This document shows, one piece after another, positions 1 through 8,996 of a DNA stretch of 64,000 bases. The notes under the pieces are model-generated. The model was not told where the DNA came from. It worked only from the letters and a program-made list of their open reading frames with translations, and made no database searches. The first letter of the stretch is position 1, and each line of letters begins with the position of its first letter. Origin of the DNA: an uncultured Faecalibacterium sp. Lineage in GTDB: Bacteria; Bacillota; Clostridia; Oscillospirales; Ruminococcaceae. The DNA lies in contig CAKSZF010000004.1 in assembly GCA_934525405.1 (NCBI GenBank), forward strand, positions 1-64,000, given 5' to 3'. Made by a program: the position numbers and the translations under genes.

Positions 1-1346
1 AGGCCTTCCATCACGCGCTCGGGGTTTGCGGTGGGCTTATCCATCTTGTTCATGGCCACGATCAGCTTGACGTTGGCAGCCTTGGCGTGGTTGATGGACT
101 CAATGGTCTGGGGCATGATGCCGTCGTCGGCAGCCACCACCAGAACTGCGATATCGGTCATGTTGGCACCGCGGGCACGCATGGAGGTGAATGCCTCGTG
201 GCCCGGGGTATCCAGGAAGGTGATGAGGCTGTCGTTGACCTTGACCTGATATGCACCGATGGCCTGCGTGATGCCGCCGGCCTCGCCTGCGGTAACGTTG
301 GTCTTGCGGATGGCATCCAGAATACTGGTCTTGCCGTGGTCAACGTGACCCATGACACAGACCACCGGGGGACGCTCCACCAGATCCTCCTGTGCATCCT
401 CTTCCTGCGTGAACAGGCGTTCCTCGATGGTAACGTGCACCTCGTGCTCGACCTTTGCGTGGAACTCCTCTGCCAGCAGAGCTGCGGTGTCGAAATCGAT
501 CACATCGTTGATGGCGTGCATCTCACCCATCTGCATGAACTTGGCAATGACCTTACCGGCCTGCTGCTTCAGGCGGGCAGCCAGCTCGCCCACGGTGATC
601 TCATCGGGGATCAGCACCTTCAGCTGGGCGTTGCGGGCCTTTTCCAGCTGGATGCGCTGCAGACGCTCGAACTCGGTCTCGCGCTTGCCCTTCTGGAACT
701 GCTGGCGCTGACGCTGGCCGCGCTGGGTGAACTTCTGCTTGTTGCCCTGCGGAGTGGGCTTGCGGCGGTTCTCGGTGTTCTTGGTGGAAGCCAGATCATC
801 GTAACGGGCATCAAAGCGATCCACGTTCATATCCACAGTGCGGGTATCCACGGTGACCTGATTGTCCTCACGGCGGACAGAAACAGCCTGTGCGGGGGCA
901 GCAGTAGCCTTTGCGCCGGTCTCGCGTGCCAGCTCGCTGAAGGAAACGGTCTTTTCCTCGCGCTTCTTGTGCTGCTCGGGCTTCTTGTCGCCGTGCTTGC
1001 CGTTATTGTTATTATTGTTTGCCTTGGGCTGCTCGGCCTTTGCGGCGGGCTGCTGGGGCTTTTTGTCAGCCTTGGGAGCCTCGGCCTTCTTTTCAGCCTT
1101 CTTCTCGGTCTTCTTCTCGGCCTTGGGTTCCTCCTTGGGAGCCTTGGCACTGTTCAAAAACTCGTCCAGATTTGCCACACTGTTGTCCTTGCTGAACTTC
1201 TCCAGCAGGTAGTTCAGCTCGTTTTCCTCCAGATTGGAGCTGTTCTTCTTGCCGGTGCTGCCCATAGCGGTCAGCTCATCCAGCACCTTCTTTGTAGAAA
1301 GGTTCAGATCCTTTGCAAAGTCACTCACTTTATATTTTACGATCAT
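1..1346 (-). CDS. infB: Translation initiation factor IF-2 (N-terminal part, cut by window edge)
   Basis: GTPase that brings initiator tRNA to the 30S subunit. The gene runs off the left edge, leaving about 448 residues. The ATG at 1346 overlaps the stop of the preceding L7Ae-like gene (ATGA) and has GAGGAGG upstream. The IF-2N helix domain ([19 protein letters not shown], residues about 7-25) is followed by a long Lys/Glu/Ala/Pro-rich linker and then the G domain; G1 GHVDHGKT, G3 DTPGHE and G4 NKMD are readable near the edge. It is the last visible gene of the rimP operon, as in other Firmicutes. Confidence 0.97.
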   Translation of the reverse strand, partial: MIVKYKVSDFAKDLNLSTKKVLDELTAMGSTGKKNSSNLEENELNYLLEKFSKDNSVANLDEFLNSAKAPKEEPKAEKKTEKKAEKKAEAPKADKKPQQPAAKAEQPKANNNNNNGKHGDKKPEQHKKREEKTVSFSELARETGAKATAAPAQAVSVRREDNQVTVDTRTVDMNVDRFDARYDDLASTKNTENRRKPTPQGNKQKFTQRGQRQRQQFQKGKRETEFERLQRIQLEKARNAQLKVLIPDEITVGELAARLKQQAGKVIAKFMQMGEMHAINDVIDFDTAALLAEEFHAKVEHEVHVTIEERLFTQEEDAQEDLVERPPVVCVMGHVDHGKTSILDAIRKTNVTAGEAGGITQAIGAYQVKVNDSLITFLDTPGHEAFTSMRARGANMTDIAVLVVAADDGIMPQTIESINHAKAANVKLIVAMNKMDKPTANPERVMEG

Positions 1347-1720
1347 TCGCTCATATCCTCCTCATTTTTGATTGCTCCGCAGTCCGACAGGCGGTCGAAG
1401 CAGAGCTTTGCGAGGTTGCGGTCGGTCACCGCGTAAACCGCCACGGGCTTGTGGCTGATATCAGCCAGCTTATCCTGCGTCAGCGGCATGGTGAACACGT
1501 CCACTAAGTCCCCCACGGCGTAGTTCAAACGCTGCAAAGTCTTAGGGCTGATGTCCGATGCGGTCATCACCAGCCATGCCTTGCTTTTGACGCAGGCTTC
1601 CTCCACGGCGTCAAAGCCCATGGTCAGCGCACCGGCCTTGCGGCACAGGCTCACGGCCTGATACAGCGCCTCCTCCGGGGGCAGCTTGGGTTTTGCGGGG
1701 GCGTTATTCTTTTTTGCCAT
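1343..1720 (-). CDS. ylxQ: L7Ae/YlxQ-family ribosomal protein-like RNA-binding protein
   Basis: A 125-residue L7Ae/L30e/S12e/Gadd45-type protein, expected to bind kink-turn RNA. The fold signature is seen in [20 protein letters not shown] and in the later valine-rich strand before [13 protein letters not shown] chose the ATG at 1720 (MAKKNN) because AGGAGG lies just upstream; a longer frame exists to 1798 but would overlap most of the start of ylxR. It overlaps ylxR by 17 bp and infB by 4 bp, indicating translational coupling. The position between ylxR and infB is the standard one for ylxQ. Its exact role is not settled in the family. Confidence 0.9.
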   Translation of the reverse strand: MAKKNNAPAKPKLPPEEALYQAVSLCRKAGALTMGFDAVEEACVKSKAWLVMTASDISPKTLQRLNYAVGDLVDVFTMPLTQDKLADISHKPVAVYAVTDRNLAKLCFDRLSDCGAIKNEEDMSE

Positions 1721-2003
1721 CGGCTGCTGCCTCCTTTGCGGCTGCGGCCAGCTGTACAGCCAGCGCGTCGTATACCTCGGCGGGAACCGGCTGCTCAAAG
1801 CAGCGTTCCAGCGCCTTTTTCTTTTTTGCCTTGGTCAGGCAGTCCGGGTCCGGGCAGAGATATGCGCCGCGCCCCGGCTTTTTGCCTACCAGATCGATGC
1901 TGATCTCCCCGCTGGGTGCGCGCACCACGCGCACCAGCTCCTTTTTGGGGCGGCTGGTCATGCAGCCGATGCACTGGCGGGCAGGGATCTTTTTTTGTGC
2001 CAT
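1704..2003 (-). CDS. ylxR: YlxR (DUF448) nucleic-acid-binding protein
   Basis: A 99-residue YlxR protein. The family motifs are clear: RQCIGC near the N terminus (residues 9-14) and KPGRGAYLC (about 42-50), followed by a Lys-rich helix KAKKKKALERCF. The start ATG at 2003 follows AAGGAGGG. The family is a small RNA- or DNA-binding protein reported to act with translation and transcription genes. The C-terminal tail is Ala/Lys rich and extends into the coupled ylxQ start. Confidence 0.93.
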   Translation of the reverse strand: MAQKKIPARQCIGCMTSRPKKELVRVVRAPSGEISIDLVGKKPGRGAYLCPDPDCLTKAKKKKALERCFEQPVPAEVYDALAVQLAAAAKEAAADGKKE

Positions 2004-2036
2004 CCGGTTTCCCTCCTTCGGCAGATGGTGCCGGGC

Positions 2037-3143
2037 TTATTCAGCGTCTGCTGCGTCCTTCTTGGGCTCCTCGTCCTCGCCGTAGTAGCCGCTCTCGGGA
2101 CGGATATCAATGTTGTAGCCGGTCAGGCGGGCGCACAGGCGGGCGTTCTGACCCTTGTTGCCAATGGCAAGGCTCAGCTGCTGGTCGGGCACGGTGACGC
2201 GGCAGGAGCGGGTCTCGCCGGGCAGCAGCTCCACCTTGACCACCTTGGCGGGGCTCAGGGCTGCGGAGATGAACTCAGAGATATCCTCGCTCCACTTGAC
2301 GATGTCGATCTTCTCGCCGCCCAGCTTTTCCACAACAGCGGCCACGCGGGCGCCGTGCTCGCCGATGCAGGCGGAAACAGGGTTGACGTTGGGGTCCTTG
2401 GACCAGACAGCCATCTTGGTGCGGGCACCGGCCTCGCGGCTGATGGCCTTTACCTCCACAGTGCCGTCAAAGATCTCGGGCACTTCCAGCTCAAACAGGC
2501 GCTTGACAAGGCCGGGATGGGTGCGGCTGATCATCACGCGGGGGCCGCGCTCGGTGCTGACCACGTCCACGATGTAGACCTGCAGGGTCTCGCCCTCGGT
2601 GTACACCTCGCCGGGCACCTGCTCGTTGCGGGGCAGAACAGCCTCGCCGCCCTTGCCCAGATCCAGCGCAACGATGCCCTTCTCGGTATCCACGCGGGTA
2701 ACAGTGGCCTGCACGATGTCATGTGCGCGGGACTGGATCTCGCTGAGCTGCTGGTTGCGCTCAGCCTCGCGGATGCCCTGACGGATGACGTGCTTTGCAG
2801 TCTGGGCGGCAATACGGCCAAAATCGCGGGTCTTGAGCGGGGTGATGATGCGGTCGCCCACCTCGTAGCTGCTGCGGATCTTGCGTGCCTCGGTCACGCC
2901 GATCTCGGCGTGCTCGTCGTACCAGTCCTCGTCTGCCACGATGTCCTGGATCAGTGCCACATCAAAGCGGCCGGTGTCGGGGTCGATGTCCACACGGATG
3001 TGATCCTCCTCGACCTCATAGTTCTTCTTGACGGCAATGATGATAGCCGCCTTGATCTTTTCGATCAGGTACTCTGCGGTGATGCCACGCTCATGCTCCA
3101 GCATGGAGAGCGCTTCAAAAAAGTCCTTATTCGCTGCTGTCAT
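2037..3143 (-). CDS. nusA: Transcription termination/antitermination protein NusA
   Basis: A 368-residue NusA that binds RNA polymerase and nascent RNA to modulate pausing, termination and antitermination. Order of domains: N-terminal RNAP-binding region (FEALSMLEHERGI..), S1 domain (about 130-200), then two KH domains; KH1 carries ACIGEHGARVAAVVEKLGGE and KH2 carries LAIGNKGQNARLCARLTG. It ends shortly after KH2, the usual short form in Firmicutes without the acidic repeats of enterobacteria. The ATG at 3143 has TAGGAGGAACC upstream; the frame is open to 3227 but the upstream part overlaps rimP. Confidence 0.97.
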   Translation of the reverse strand: MTAANKDFFEALSMLEHERGITAEYLIEKIKAAIIIAVKKNYEVEEDHIRVDIDPDTGRFDVALIQDIVADEDWYDEHAEIGVTEARKIRSSYEVGDRIITPLKTRDFGRIAAQTAKHVIRQGIREAERNQQLSEIQSRAHDIVQATVTRVDTEKGIVALDLGKGGEAVLPRNEQVPGEVYTEGETLQVYIVDVVSTERGPRVMISRTHPGLVKRLFELEVPEIFDGTVEVKAISREAGARTKMAVWSKDPNVNPVSACIGEHGARVAAVVEKLGGEKIDIVKWSEDISEFISAALSPAKVVKVELLPGETRSCRVTVPDQQLSLAIGNKGQNARLCARLTGYNIDIRPESGYYGEDEEPKKDAADAE

Positions 3144-3199
3144 TTTTCGGGTTCCTCCTATATATTTTGTTCTCTTTTCTCCATCAGAGACGGTACTTC

Positions 3200-3685
3200 T
3201 CAGTTGAACAGATCCTCGTCGTCGCACAGCTGCACGCCGGAGGCTGCATTCACCTCAAAGGTCACGGGGCCGTTTTCGGTTTTCAGCGTCACGGTGCTGC
3301 CCTCGCGGCCGGTCAGGATGCCGGACAGCTCCCGCACGCCGTCAGCGTTGGGGCGGATGAGCTTTGCCCGCACCTTCTGACCCTTCAGTGCCTCGTAATG
3401 CTCCGGGCGGGTCAGCTTGCGGCCAAGGCCGGGGCTGCCCACTTCCAGATAATAACTCTGGTCAATGGGGTCTGCCTCATCCAGAATGGGGTCCAGTGCG
3501 TGGGACACCTCTGCACAGGTGTCGGTATCCATGGTGCCGTCCCGGTCGATGAGGATGCGAAGATACCAGTCCGGCCCTTCCTTCTCAAAAACCACATCCC
3601 ACAGGCGCAGACCCATGCCTTCCACCGTGGGACGGACAAGCGCTTCCACTCTCTGCGCGGTGTTGCCGCCAGACTGCTTCGCCAT
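3200..3685 (-). CDS. rimP: Ribosome maturation factor RimP
   Basis: A 161-residue RimP needed for 30S subunit maturation. The signature is WYLRILIDRDGTMDTDTCAE followed by PYYLEVGSPGLGR-like residues (here YYLEVGSPGLGRKLTR) and a C-terminal SH3-like barrel. The ATG at 3685 (MAKQSG) lies after TTTGGAGG. It is the first gene of the rimP-nusA-ylxR-ylxQ-infB operon, read from the promoter at 3760-3788. Confidence 0.96.
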   Translation of the reverse strand: MAKQSGGNTAQRVEALVRPTVEGMGLRLWDVVFEKEGPDWYLRILIDRDGTMDTDTCAEVSHALDPILDEADPIDQSYYLEVGSPGLGRKLTRPEHYEALKGQKVRAKLIRPNADGVRELSGILTGREGSTVTLKTENGPVTFEVNAASGVQLCDDEDLFN

Positions 3686-3759
3686 AAAAAACCTCCAAAC
3701 AAACAAGAAACGCGGACCTTGCGGCCCACGTTTCAGGTTAAACTATATCGTACTACTAG

Positions 3760-3788
3760 AATATAGCATACTCTTGCGATTTATGCAA
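3760..3788 (-). promoter_or_regulatory. Promoter of the rimP-infB operon
   Basis: Reading the minus strand, TTGCAT (3788-3783) and TATATT (3765-3760) are 17 bp apart. The leader that follows contains a hairpin between 3706 and 3735 (AAACG..GG.CC/GG.CC..CGTTT, GCAA-type loop) before the rimP ribosome binding site. The hairpin function is unknown. Confidence 0.7.
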
Positions 3789-3832
3789 GCATTTTCGCAA
3801 TTTTTTTGCCGTTGCGCACCCTTTTGGGCTTT

Positions 3833-5074
3833 TTACAGCACCCAGACGCCGTTTTCAAACAGCGGCATGGTGCGGCCATCACGGCATTTGCCGGTGATGC
3901 GGCTGTCCTCTGCACCGATCATCACATCCTCGTGCAGGGAGGAGTGGTTCATGCCGCGGGCTGCCAGTTCTTCCTTGGAAAGGCCGGTGCCGCCCACGGT
4001 GGTGCCGGGGTAGCTGTCGCCAAAGGCGATGTGGCAGGCAGCGTTCTCGTCAAACAGGGTGTTGTAGAACAGCTTGCCGCTGCGGTTGATGGGGCTGGAG
4101 GCGGGCACCAGTGCTACCTCACCGATGTGGCGTGCGCCCTCGTCGGTATCCAACAGCTGACCCAGCAGGTCGGCGCCCTCGTCGGCGCCGTGCTCCACCA
4201 CCTTGCCATCCTTGAAGGTAACGTGGAAATTTTTGATCAGCTGTCCGTTAAAGACGTAGGGCTTTGTGCCGTAAACGATGCCGTCCACCTTATCCTTATG
4301 GGGCGCGGTGAACACCTCCTCGGTGGGGATGTTGGGCAGGAAGGGCACGCCCTTCTCGTTTTTGCTGCCGGCGCTCTCCCACACCGCCTGTTCCGCCAGA
4401 CCCACGGTCAGGTCGGTGCCGTTGGCGCTTTCAAAATGCACGCTTTCCAGATCCAGGGCGTTCATCTTTGCGCCCAGCTCGTTCAGGCGGTCCAGATGCT
4501 TCTGCCACTCCCCTACCGGGTCGCCGCCGGTCACGCGGCAGGTGTCGAAAATCAGCTTCCACTGTGCCTCAATGGCGGCGGCAGTGTCCAGCTCCGGGAA
4601 CATCTTCTTTGCCCACGGCTCTGCGGGCAGGGCGGCGATAGACCACTGCACCCGGTCGTTCATGGTGTACTCCCGCCACGGCTGCATAAAGCTGCGGTTT
4701 GCGCTGTTCACCCGGCTGATCTTGGCACCATCCAGCCCGGCAAACAGTTCCGGGTCGTCCGCGATAAGGTGCAGCACGCACACACTGCCCTCGCTCTCGG
4801 CGTAGTCCAGATAGCGGCGCAGCTGCCAGCCCTTGTGGTCGGTCAGGGCGTCCTCGCTACCCAGCTCCATGCGGATGCGGGTAACGGCGTCATCCTGCCA
4901 GTTCACCTGCACGTCCCGCGCACCGGCCTCGTAGGCGCTGCGCACGCACAGCCGTGCCAGCGGGGCACCTTCCAGCGGGCAGTTGATGATCAAAGTCTGC
5001 CCCGGCTGCGGGTTCACACCCACCCGGACGATAAAATCTGCATACTTTTGCAGCAATTCGTTAAAATTCTCCAC
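3833..5074 (-). CDS. M29-family metal-dependent aminopeptidase
   Basis: A 413-residue aminopeptidase of the M29 (AmpS/PepS, aminopeptidase T) family; cleaves N-terminal residues from peptides in the cytoplasm. The metal site is visible as the Glu-rich TEEVFTAPH segment, the YNTLFDENAACHIAFGDSYP segment with its conserved His and Asp, and HSSLHEDVMIG near the C terminus. I chose the GTG at 5074 (VENFNELL) because AGGAGG sits 7 nt upstream; the frame extends to an ATG at 5146 without a good ribosome binding site. It stands alone on the minus strand. Confidence 0.92.
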   Translation of the reverse strand: MENFNELLQKYADFIVRVGVNPQPGQTLIINCPLEGAPLARLCVRSAYEAGARDVQVNWQDDAVTRIRMELGSEDALTDHKGWQLRRYLDYAESEGSVCVLHLIADDPELFAGLDGAKISRVNSANRSFMQPWREYTMNDRVQWSIAALPAEPWAKKMFPELDTAAAIEAQWKLIFDTCRVTGGDPVGEWQKHLDRLNELGAKMNALDLESVHFESANGTDLTVGLAEQAVWESAGSKNEKGVPFLPNIPTEEVFTAPHKDKVDGIVYGTKPYVFNGQLIKNFHVTFKDGKVVEHGADEGADLLGQLLDTDEGARHIGEVALVPASSPINRSGKLFYNTLFDENAACHIAFGDSYPGTTVGGTGLSKEELAARGMNHSSLHEDVMIGAEDSRITGKCRDGRTMPLFENGVWVL

Positions 5075-5164
5075 GTTAGAACCTCCTGTGGTGCATAGCC
5101 ACCGTTGTTTTTTCTCAGTATACCGCGTTCCGGCGTTTCTGTCCACTATGGGCAGAGCTGCCGC

Positions 5165-6556
5165 TCACCCTTCCGATTCAAAAAAGGCGCGGGTCATCTG
5201 CACCACCGTGCCGGAAAGCAGCAGCAATGCAATGAGGTTGGGAATGCTCATCAGGCCGTTGAAGGTATCGGCGATGCTCCACAGCAGACCAAGGTCCATG
5301 GTAGCGCCCAGAATGGCTACCAGAGCATACACCACAAAGAAGGGGCGCGCCACTTTGTTGCTCTTGCACAGGAACACCAGAAAGCGGGAGCCGTACAGAC
5401 CCCAGCCGATGATGGTGGAAAAGGCAAAGCAGCACAGCGCCACAGCAGTAAAGATAGACGCCCAGCCGCCGTAGGTGGTGGTAAAGCCGGAGATGGTCAG
5501 CTCAGCACCCGCCGCTGCGCCGTAGCTGACCTGGGTGCCGCTGCACAGGATGACCAGCGCGGTCAGGGTGCAGATGACGATGGTATCGGCAAACACCTCA
5601 AAAATACCGAACATACCCTGCTTAACCGGCTTTTTGGTGTCGGCGCAGGCATGGGCGATAGAACCGGTGCCAAGACCGGCCTCGTTGGAAAAGATGCCGC
5701 GGGAAACGCCCTTTTGCATACTGACGAACAAACTGCCGATGGTGCCGCCGGTAAAGGCAGCGGGGTTGAACGCGCCCGCCACGATGGATTCCAGCACGTA
5801 GGGCAGGCGGGAGAAGTTGAGCACCACCACGCCCACCGACAGCACAATGTAGAACAGCGCCATAAAGGGCACCAGCTTCTCGCTTACGCTGCCAATGCGC
5901 TTGATGCCGCCCAGCAGCACCAGCGCCACCAGCACCGCCACAAGGATGCCCACGATGAGGTTGAGGGTGGGCAGAAAGCTGCCGCCCACCAGCCCGTATT
6001 CCAGCAGGGCGGTATCCACTGCTGCCACGATGGTATTCACCTGCGTTGCGTTGCCGGTACCGAACACGGTCAGCACGCCGAACAGCGCGTACAGCACGGC
6101 CAGAAACTGCCAGCGGCGGCCAAGGCCATTTTTAATATAGTACATCGGGCCGCCCACCCACTCGCCGGTGTCGCTGCGCTCCCGGAAATGCACGGCCAGC
6201 GTCACCTCGGCAAACTTGGTGCACATCCCCAGCAGCGCAGAGCACCACATCCAGAACACGGCACCCGGGCCGCCGATGGCGATAGCGCCCGCCACACCGG
6301 CAATGTTGCCGGTGCCCACCGTGCCCGCCAGCGCGGTGCACACCGCCTGAAAAGGGGTCATGGCACCGTCCGAAGCATCCCGCTTGCGGAACATCCGGCC
6401 CACGGTGGTGCGGATGGCGTAGGGGAATTTGCGGATCTGCAAAAAGCCCGTGCGGACACTGAGCAGCAGCCCCACGCCAATGATGCACACCATGGCGGGG
6501 ATGCCCCAGATAAAGCTGTTCACCGCCTGATTGACGGCGGCAATGGTCTCGATCAT
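5165..6556 (-). CDS. Sodium:alanine (AGCS family) symporter
   Basis: A roughly 463-residue membrane protein of the alanine/glycine:cation symporter family, importing small neutral amino acids with sodium. Typical family features are FIWGIPAMVCIIGVGLLLSV in the first membrane segment, GTVGTGNIAGVAGAIAIGGP, GGPMYYIKNGLG and SNEAGLGTGSIAHA. About ten to eleven hydrophobic helices are present. The start is uncertain: ATG at 6556 (MIETIAAV) is preferred on alignment with the family, but an ATG at 6589 is also in frame, and no start has a strong ribosome binding site. Confidence 0.93.
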   Translation of the reverse strand: MIETIAAVNQAVNSFIWGIPAMVCIIGVGLLLSVRTGFLQIRKFPYAIRTTVGRMFRKRDASDGAMTPFQAVCTALAGTVGTGNIAGVAGAIAIGGPGAVFWMWCSALLGMCTKFAEVTLAVHFRERSDTGEWVGGPMYYIKNGLGRRWQFLAVLYALFGVLTVFGTGNATQVNTIVAAVDTALLEYGLVGGSFLPTLNLIVGILVAVLVALVLLGGIKRIGSVSEKLVPFMALFYIVLSVGVVVLNFSRLPYVLESIVAGAFNPAAFTGGTIGSLFVSMQKGVSRGIFSNEAGLGTGSIAHACADTKKPVKQGMFGIFEVFADTIVICTLTALVILCSGTQVSYGAAAGAELTISGFTTTYGGWASIFTAVALCCFAFSTIIGWGLYGSRFLVFLCKSNKVARPFFVVYALVAILGATMDLGLLWSIADTFNGLMSIPNLIALLLLSGTVVQMTRAFFESEG

Positions 6557-6652
6557 ATACTTCCACATCCTCTGTAATATCTTGCGCACTGACAGTTTTT
6601 GTCAAAACACGAAAATTATTTTACCGTACTTTTCCCGTAGTGTCAATGAAAA

Positions 6653-6678
6653 ATAGGGACGTTATGAAACGCCCCTAT
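6653..6678 (-). terminator. Rho-independent terminator after the MATE gene
   Basis: On the minus strand ATAGGGGCG pairs with CGTCCCTAT (one G-U), followed by TTTTC. It lies 10 nt beyond the stop of the MATE gene. Confidence 0.7.
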
Positions 6679-6687
6679 CAGAAATTC

Positions 6688-8022
6688 TTATTTTTTATGT
6701 GTGACCGCCCGGCGGTAGACGATGCCGGAGACCACTGCCGCCAGCACCTCGGTGAGCCAGAAGGCGTGCCATGCGCCGTCTGCGCCCAGCCAGTTACACA
6801 GCAGTGCAGCCAGCGGCATGATGAAAACGACGTACCGGCACAGGGCGATGACCAGCGATTCTGCGCCCTTGCCCAGCCCCTCCAGCGCACCGGAAGCGGT
6901 GGTGGAGACTGCCGAGATGACAAAGCCGATGCTGATGATGCGCAAGGCAGTCCGCCCGGCGGCGATGGTTTCGGGGTTCTGGGTGAACAGCCCCATCAGC
7001 TGCCCGGAAGCAACCTGACAGATCACCGTGCCCGCCGCCATGATGGCAGCGCTCATGAGCAGGGTCAGCTGGAACAGCTTTTTCACCCGAGCGTGCTCCC
7101 GCGCACCGTAGTTATAGCCGATAAGGGGACGCATGCCCTGCACGAAGCCGTTGGCAGGCAGATACAAAAAGGTCTGCAATTTATAATAGATGCCCAGCAC
7201 CACCACATAGCTCTGAGAAAAAGCCGCCAGCAGCCCGTTGAGGAAGGTGACCAGCAGCGAGGGCAGTGCCAGATTCAGGATCGCCGGGATACCAATGGCG
7301 TACAGTCTGCCATCCAGCACTGCATCCGGGCGCAGACAGCTGCGGCGCAGCCGCACCGGCAGCTCGGTGCGCAGGTAGACCACAAGGTAGACCACCACGC
7401 TGAGCACCTGACCGATGCCGGTAGCCAGTGCTGCGCCTGCAATGCCCATGGCAGGCACCGGCCCAAGCCCGAAGATGAGCACCGGGTCCAGCAGAATATT
7501 GCACACGCAGCCGGTGATCAGCGCGACCATGGACACCTTCATGCGGCCCACCGCCTGAAAGATCTTTTCAAAGGCAAGCGAGACCATATTCACGACCAAA
7601 AACAGGAACACGATGGTGGAATAGGTGATACCGGCAGCGATCAGCCCCTCGTCCTGCGTAAAGCGGCGCAGAAAGCCGGGCATGATGGCAATGCTGACCG
7701 CCATCATCACCACGCCGTGCACAAGGCTGAGCACAAAGCCGTGGGTGGCGGCCATCTCGGCCTTTTCGCGGTCACCCGCGCCCAGATACAGCGCGATCAT
7801 GGCGTTGATGCCGATGCCAAAGCCGATGGCAATGGCGTTGGAAAAGTTCTGGATGGGGAACACCAGACTTAACGCGGTCATGGCGTCCTCGCTGATGCGC
7901 GCCACAAACAGGCTGTCCACGATGTTGTAGAGGCTATTCACCAGCATGGAGACCACGTTGGGCAGTGCCATCGAGAGCAGCAGCGGCAGCACCGGCTTCT
8001 CCTTCATAAAAGTTTCGTTCAT
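6688..8022 (-). CDS. MATE-family multidrug/toxin efflux transporter
   Basis: A 444-residue MATE pump with about twelve membrane helices. The N-terminal half shows the family hallmark LSMALPNVVSMLVNSLYNIV followed by DSLFVARISEDAMTALSL, and the second half repeats it around PVLIFGLGPVPAMGIAGAAL. The ATG at 8022 (MNETFMKEK) follows AGGTGG; the frame continues upstream into the structured leader and is not needed. Substrate cannot be read from the sequence. Expression is probably attenuated by the leader at 8109-8270. Confidence 0.93.
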   Translation of the reverse strand: MNETFMKEKPVLPLLLSMALPNVVSMLVNSLYNIVDSLFVARISEDAMTALSLVFPIQNFSNAIAIGFGIGINAMIALYLGAGDREKAEMAATHGFVLSLVHGVVMMAVSIAIMPGFLRRFTQDEGLIAAGITYSTIVFLFLVVNMVSLAFEKIFQAVGRMKVSMVALITGCVCNILLDPVLIFGLGPVPAMGIAGAALATGIGQVLSVVVYLVVYLRTELPVRLRRSCLRPDAVLDGRLYAIGIPAILNLALPSLLVTFLNGLLAAFSQSYVVVLGIYYKLQTFLYLPANGFVQGMRPLIGYNYGAREHARVKKLFQLTLLMSAAIMAAGTVICQVASGQLMGLFTQNPETIAAGRTALRIISIGFVISAVSTTASGALEGLGKGAESLVIALCRYVVFIMPLAALLCNWLGADGAWHAFWLTEVLAAVVSGIVYRRAVTHKK

Positions 8023-8108
8023 TGAAAAATTCCACCTGCTATCTGTAAAAAGTAAAAATGCGGCGGGCACAGCATCGGCTTGCCGCCGGTTTCCGGCACA
8101 CAAAAAAG

Positions 8109-8141
8109 CCACACAATGACCCTTGCGAGGTCATTGTGTGG
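8109..8141 (-). terminator. Terminator/attenuator in the leader of the MATE gene
   Basis: A perfect 13-bp inverted repeat (CCACACAATGACC at 8109-8121 and its complement at 8129-8141, 7-nt loop). On the minus strand it is followed by six T (8107-8102), so it resembles an intrinsic terminator. It sits between the promoter (8242-8270) and the MATE start codon, about 90 nt upstream of the gene, which is the place of an attenuator rather than an end-of-gene terminator. Confidence 0.75.
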
Positions 8142-8241
8142 CGAAAAGTAGCAATGTTGCTGTAAAAATCCACACGGTTTTTATGATCGCGGCAGCTGTC
8201 CGCGATATGCAGCCTGCGCACTTGCGCACTGCAACCCTAGC
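8142..8241 (-). promoter_or_regulatory. Structured 5' leader upstream of the MATE attenuator, class unknown
   Basis: About 100 nt between the predicted start of transcription and the attenuator hairpin. It holds two hairpins: a TGCGCA..TGCGCA pair near 8215-8228 and CGCGG-ACAGCTG-CCGCG near 8187-8203. The first bases contain CTAGGGTT, which recalls the ykkC/guanidine-type element, but the other conserved segments of that class are missing. It could be an unrecognised ligand-sensing RNA or a translated attenuator leader. Confidence 0.45.
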
Positions 8242-8270
8242 AGAATACCATATCCTCTGCGCTGTGTCAA
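8242..8270 (-). promoter_or_regulatory. Promoter of the MATE leader
   Basis: Minus-strand TTGACA (8270-8265) and TATTCT (8247-8242) with a 17-bp spacer. Confidence 0.75.
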
Positions 8271-8305
8271 GAGGTCCCGGTGTAAAAGTATGACTTTTCA
8301 CCTAC

Positions 8306-8334
8306 TTGACCATTCTTTCAGCAGGCGCTACAAT
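8306..8334 (+). promoter_or_regulatory. Promoter of the phosphodiesterase gene
   Basis: TTGACC (8306-8311) and TACAAT (8329-8334) with a 17-bp spacer, 34 bp upstream of the start codon. With the divergent MATE promoter and leader this accounts for the 345-bp gap 8023-8367. Confidence 0.7.
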
Positions 8335-8367
8335 AAGGCAAACCGGCTCTGAGGGAGGGCATTATAT

Positions 8368-8913
8368 ATGAAATGGATTATCGCATCAGACCTGCACGGT
8401 TCCTATTATTATGCGCAGCAACTGCAACAGGCCTTTGAACGGGAGCAGGCCGACCGCCTGCTGTTTCTGGGAGACCTGCTCTACCACGGCCCCCGCAACG
8501 ACCTGCCCCGGGATTATGCCCCCAAAAAGGTGATCCCGCTGCTAAACAGCCTTGCGCCCAAGCTGCTGTGTGTGCGCGGCAACTGCGACGCCGAGGTAGA
8601 CCAGATGGTGCTCAATTTCCCGGTGCTGGCAGATTACGCCGTGCTGCCGGTGGGGCAGCGGCTGGTCTACGTCACCCACGGCCATGTGTTCAACCTGAAC
8701 CATCTGCCGCCCCTTGCCCCGGGGGACATTCTGCTCCACGGCCACACTCATGTGCCCGCATGGACAGACTTCGGACAGGGGAACCTTTACTTAAACCCTG
8801 GCTCTGTGAGCCTGCCCAAGGAAAACACCGCCCACAGCTACATGACCTTAGAAGGAAACACTGCCTGCTGGAAAAACATGGAGGGTGCGTGCTACCACCA
8901 GCTGCAGTTGTGA
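8368..8913 (+). CDS. yfcE: YfcE-type metallophosphoesterase
   Basis: A 181-residue calcineurin-like phosphoesterase of the YfcE/MJ0936 family. The five metal-binding blocks are present: SDLHGS (residue 7 on), FLGDLLYHGPRND, VRGNCDAEVD, YVTHGHVFN and LLHGHTHVPAW, ending NPGSVSLPKE. Members hydrolyse phosphodiester bonds of small substrates; the natural substrate is unknown. The start ATG follows GAGGGAGGGC. It is a single gene with its own promoter. Confidence 0.92.
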   Translation: MKWIIASDLHGSYYYAQQLQQAFEREQADRLLFLGDLLYHGPRNDLPRDYAPKKVIPLLNSLAPKLLCVRGNCDAEVDQMVLNFPVLADYAVLPVGQRLVYVTHGHVFNLNHLPPLAPGDILLHGHTHVPAWTDFGQGNLYLNPGSVSLPKENTAHSYMTLEGNTACWKNMEGACYHQLQL

Positions 8914-8961
8914 TAATGTTGTGATATTCCAGTTTTTCCCGGCAAAATCTGGAAAAAGCTC

Positions 8962-8990
8962 TTGACGAACCGCCCGAAATGCTGTAAACT
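8962..8990 (+). promoter_or_regulatory. Promoter of a candidate small RNA
   Basis: TTGACG (8962-8967) and TAAACT (8985-8990) with a 17-bp spacer, directed away from the phosphodiesterase gene and towards a terminator at 9087-9123. Confidence 0.7.
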
Positions 8991-8996
8991 AAGTAC

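Noticed and set aside
8142..8241. Guanidine-I (ykkC) riboswitch before the MATE gene
   Set aside because: CTAGGGTT is present near the predicted 5' end, but the downstream conserved blocks (such as the GGTCCGAGAG segment and ACACGG-GGG) are absent.
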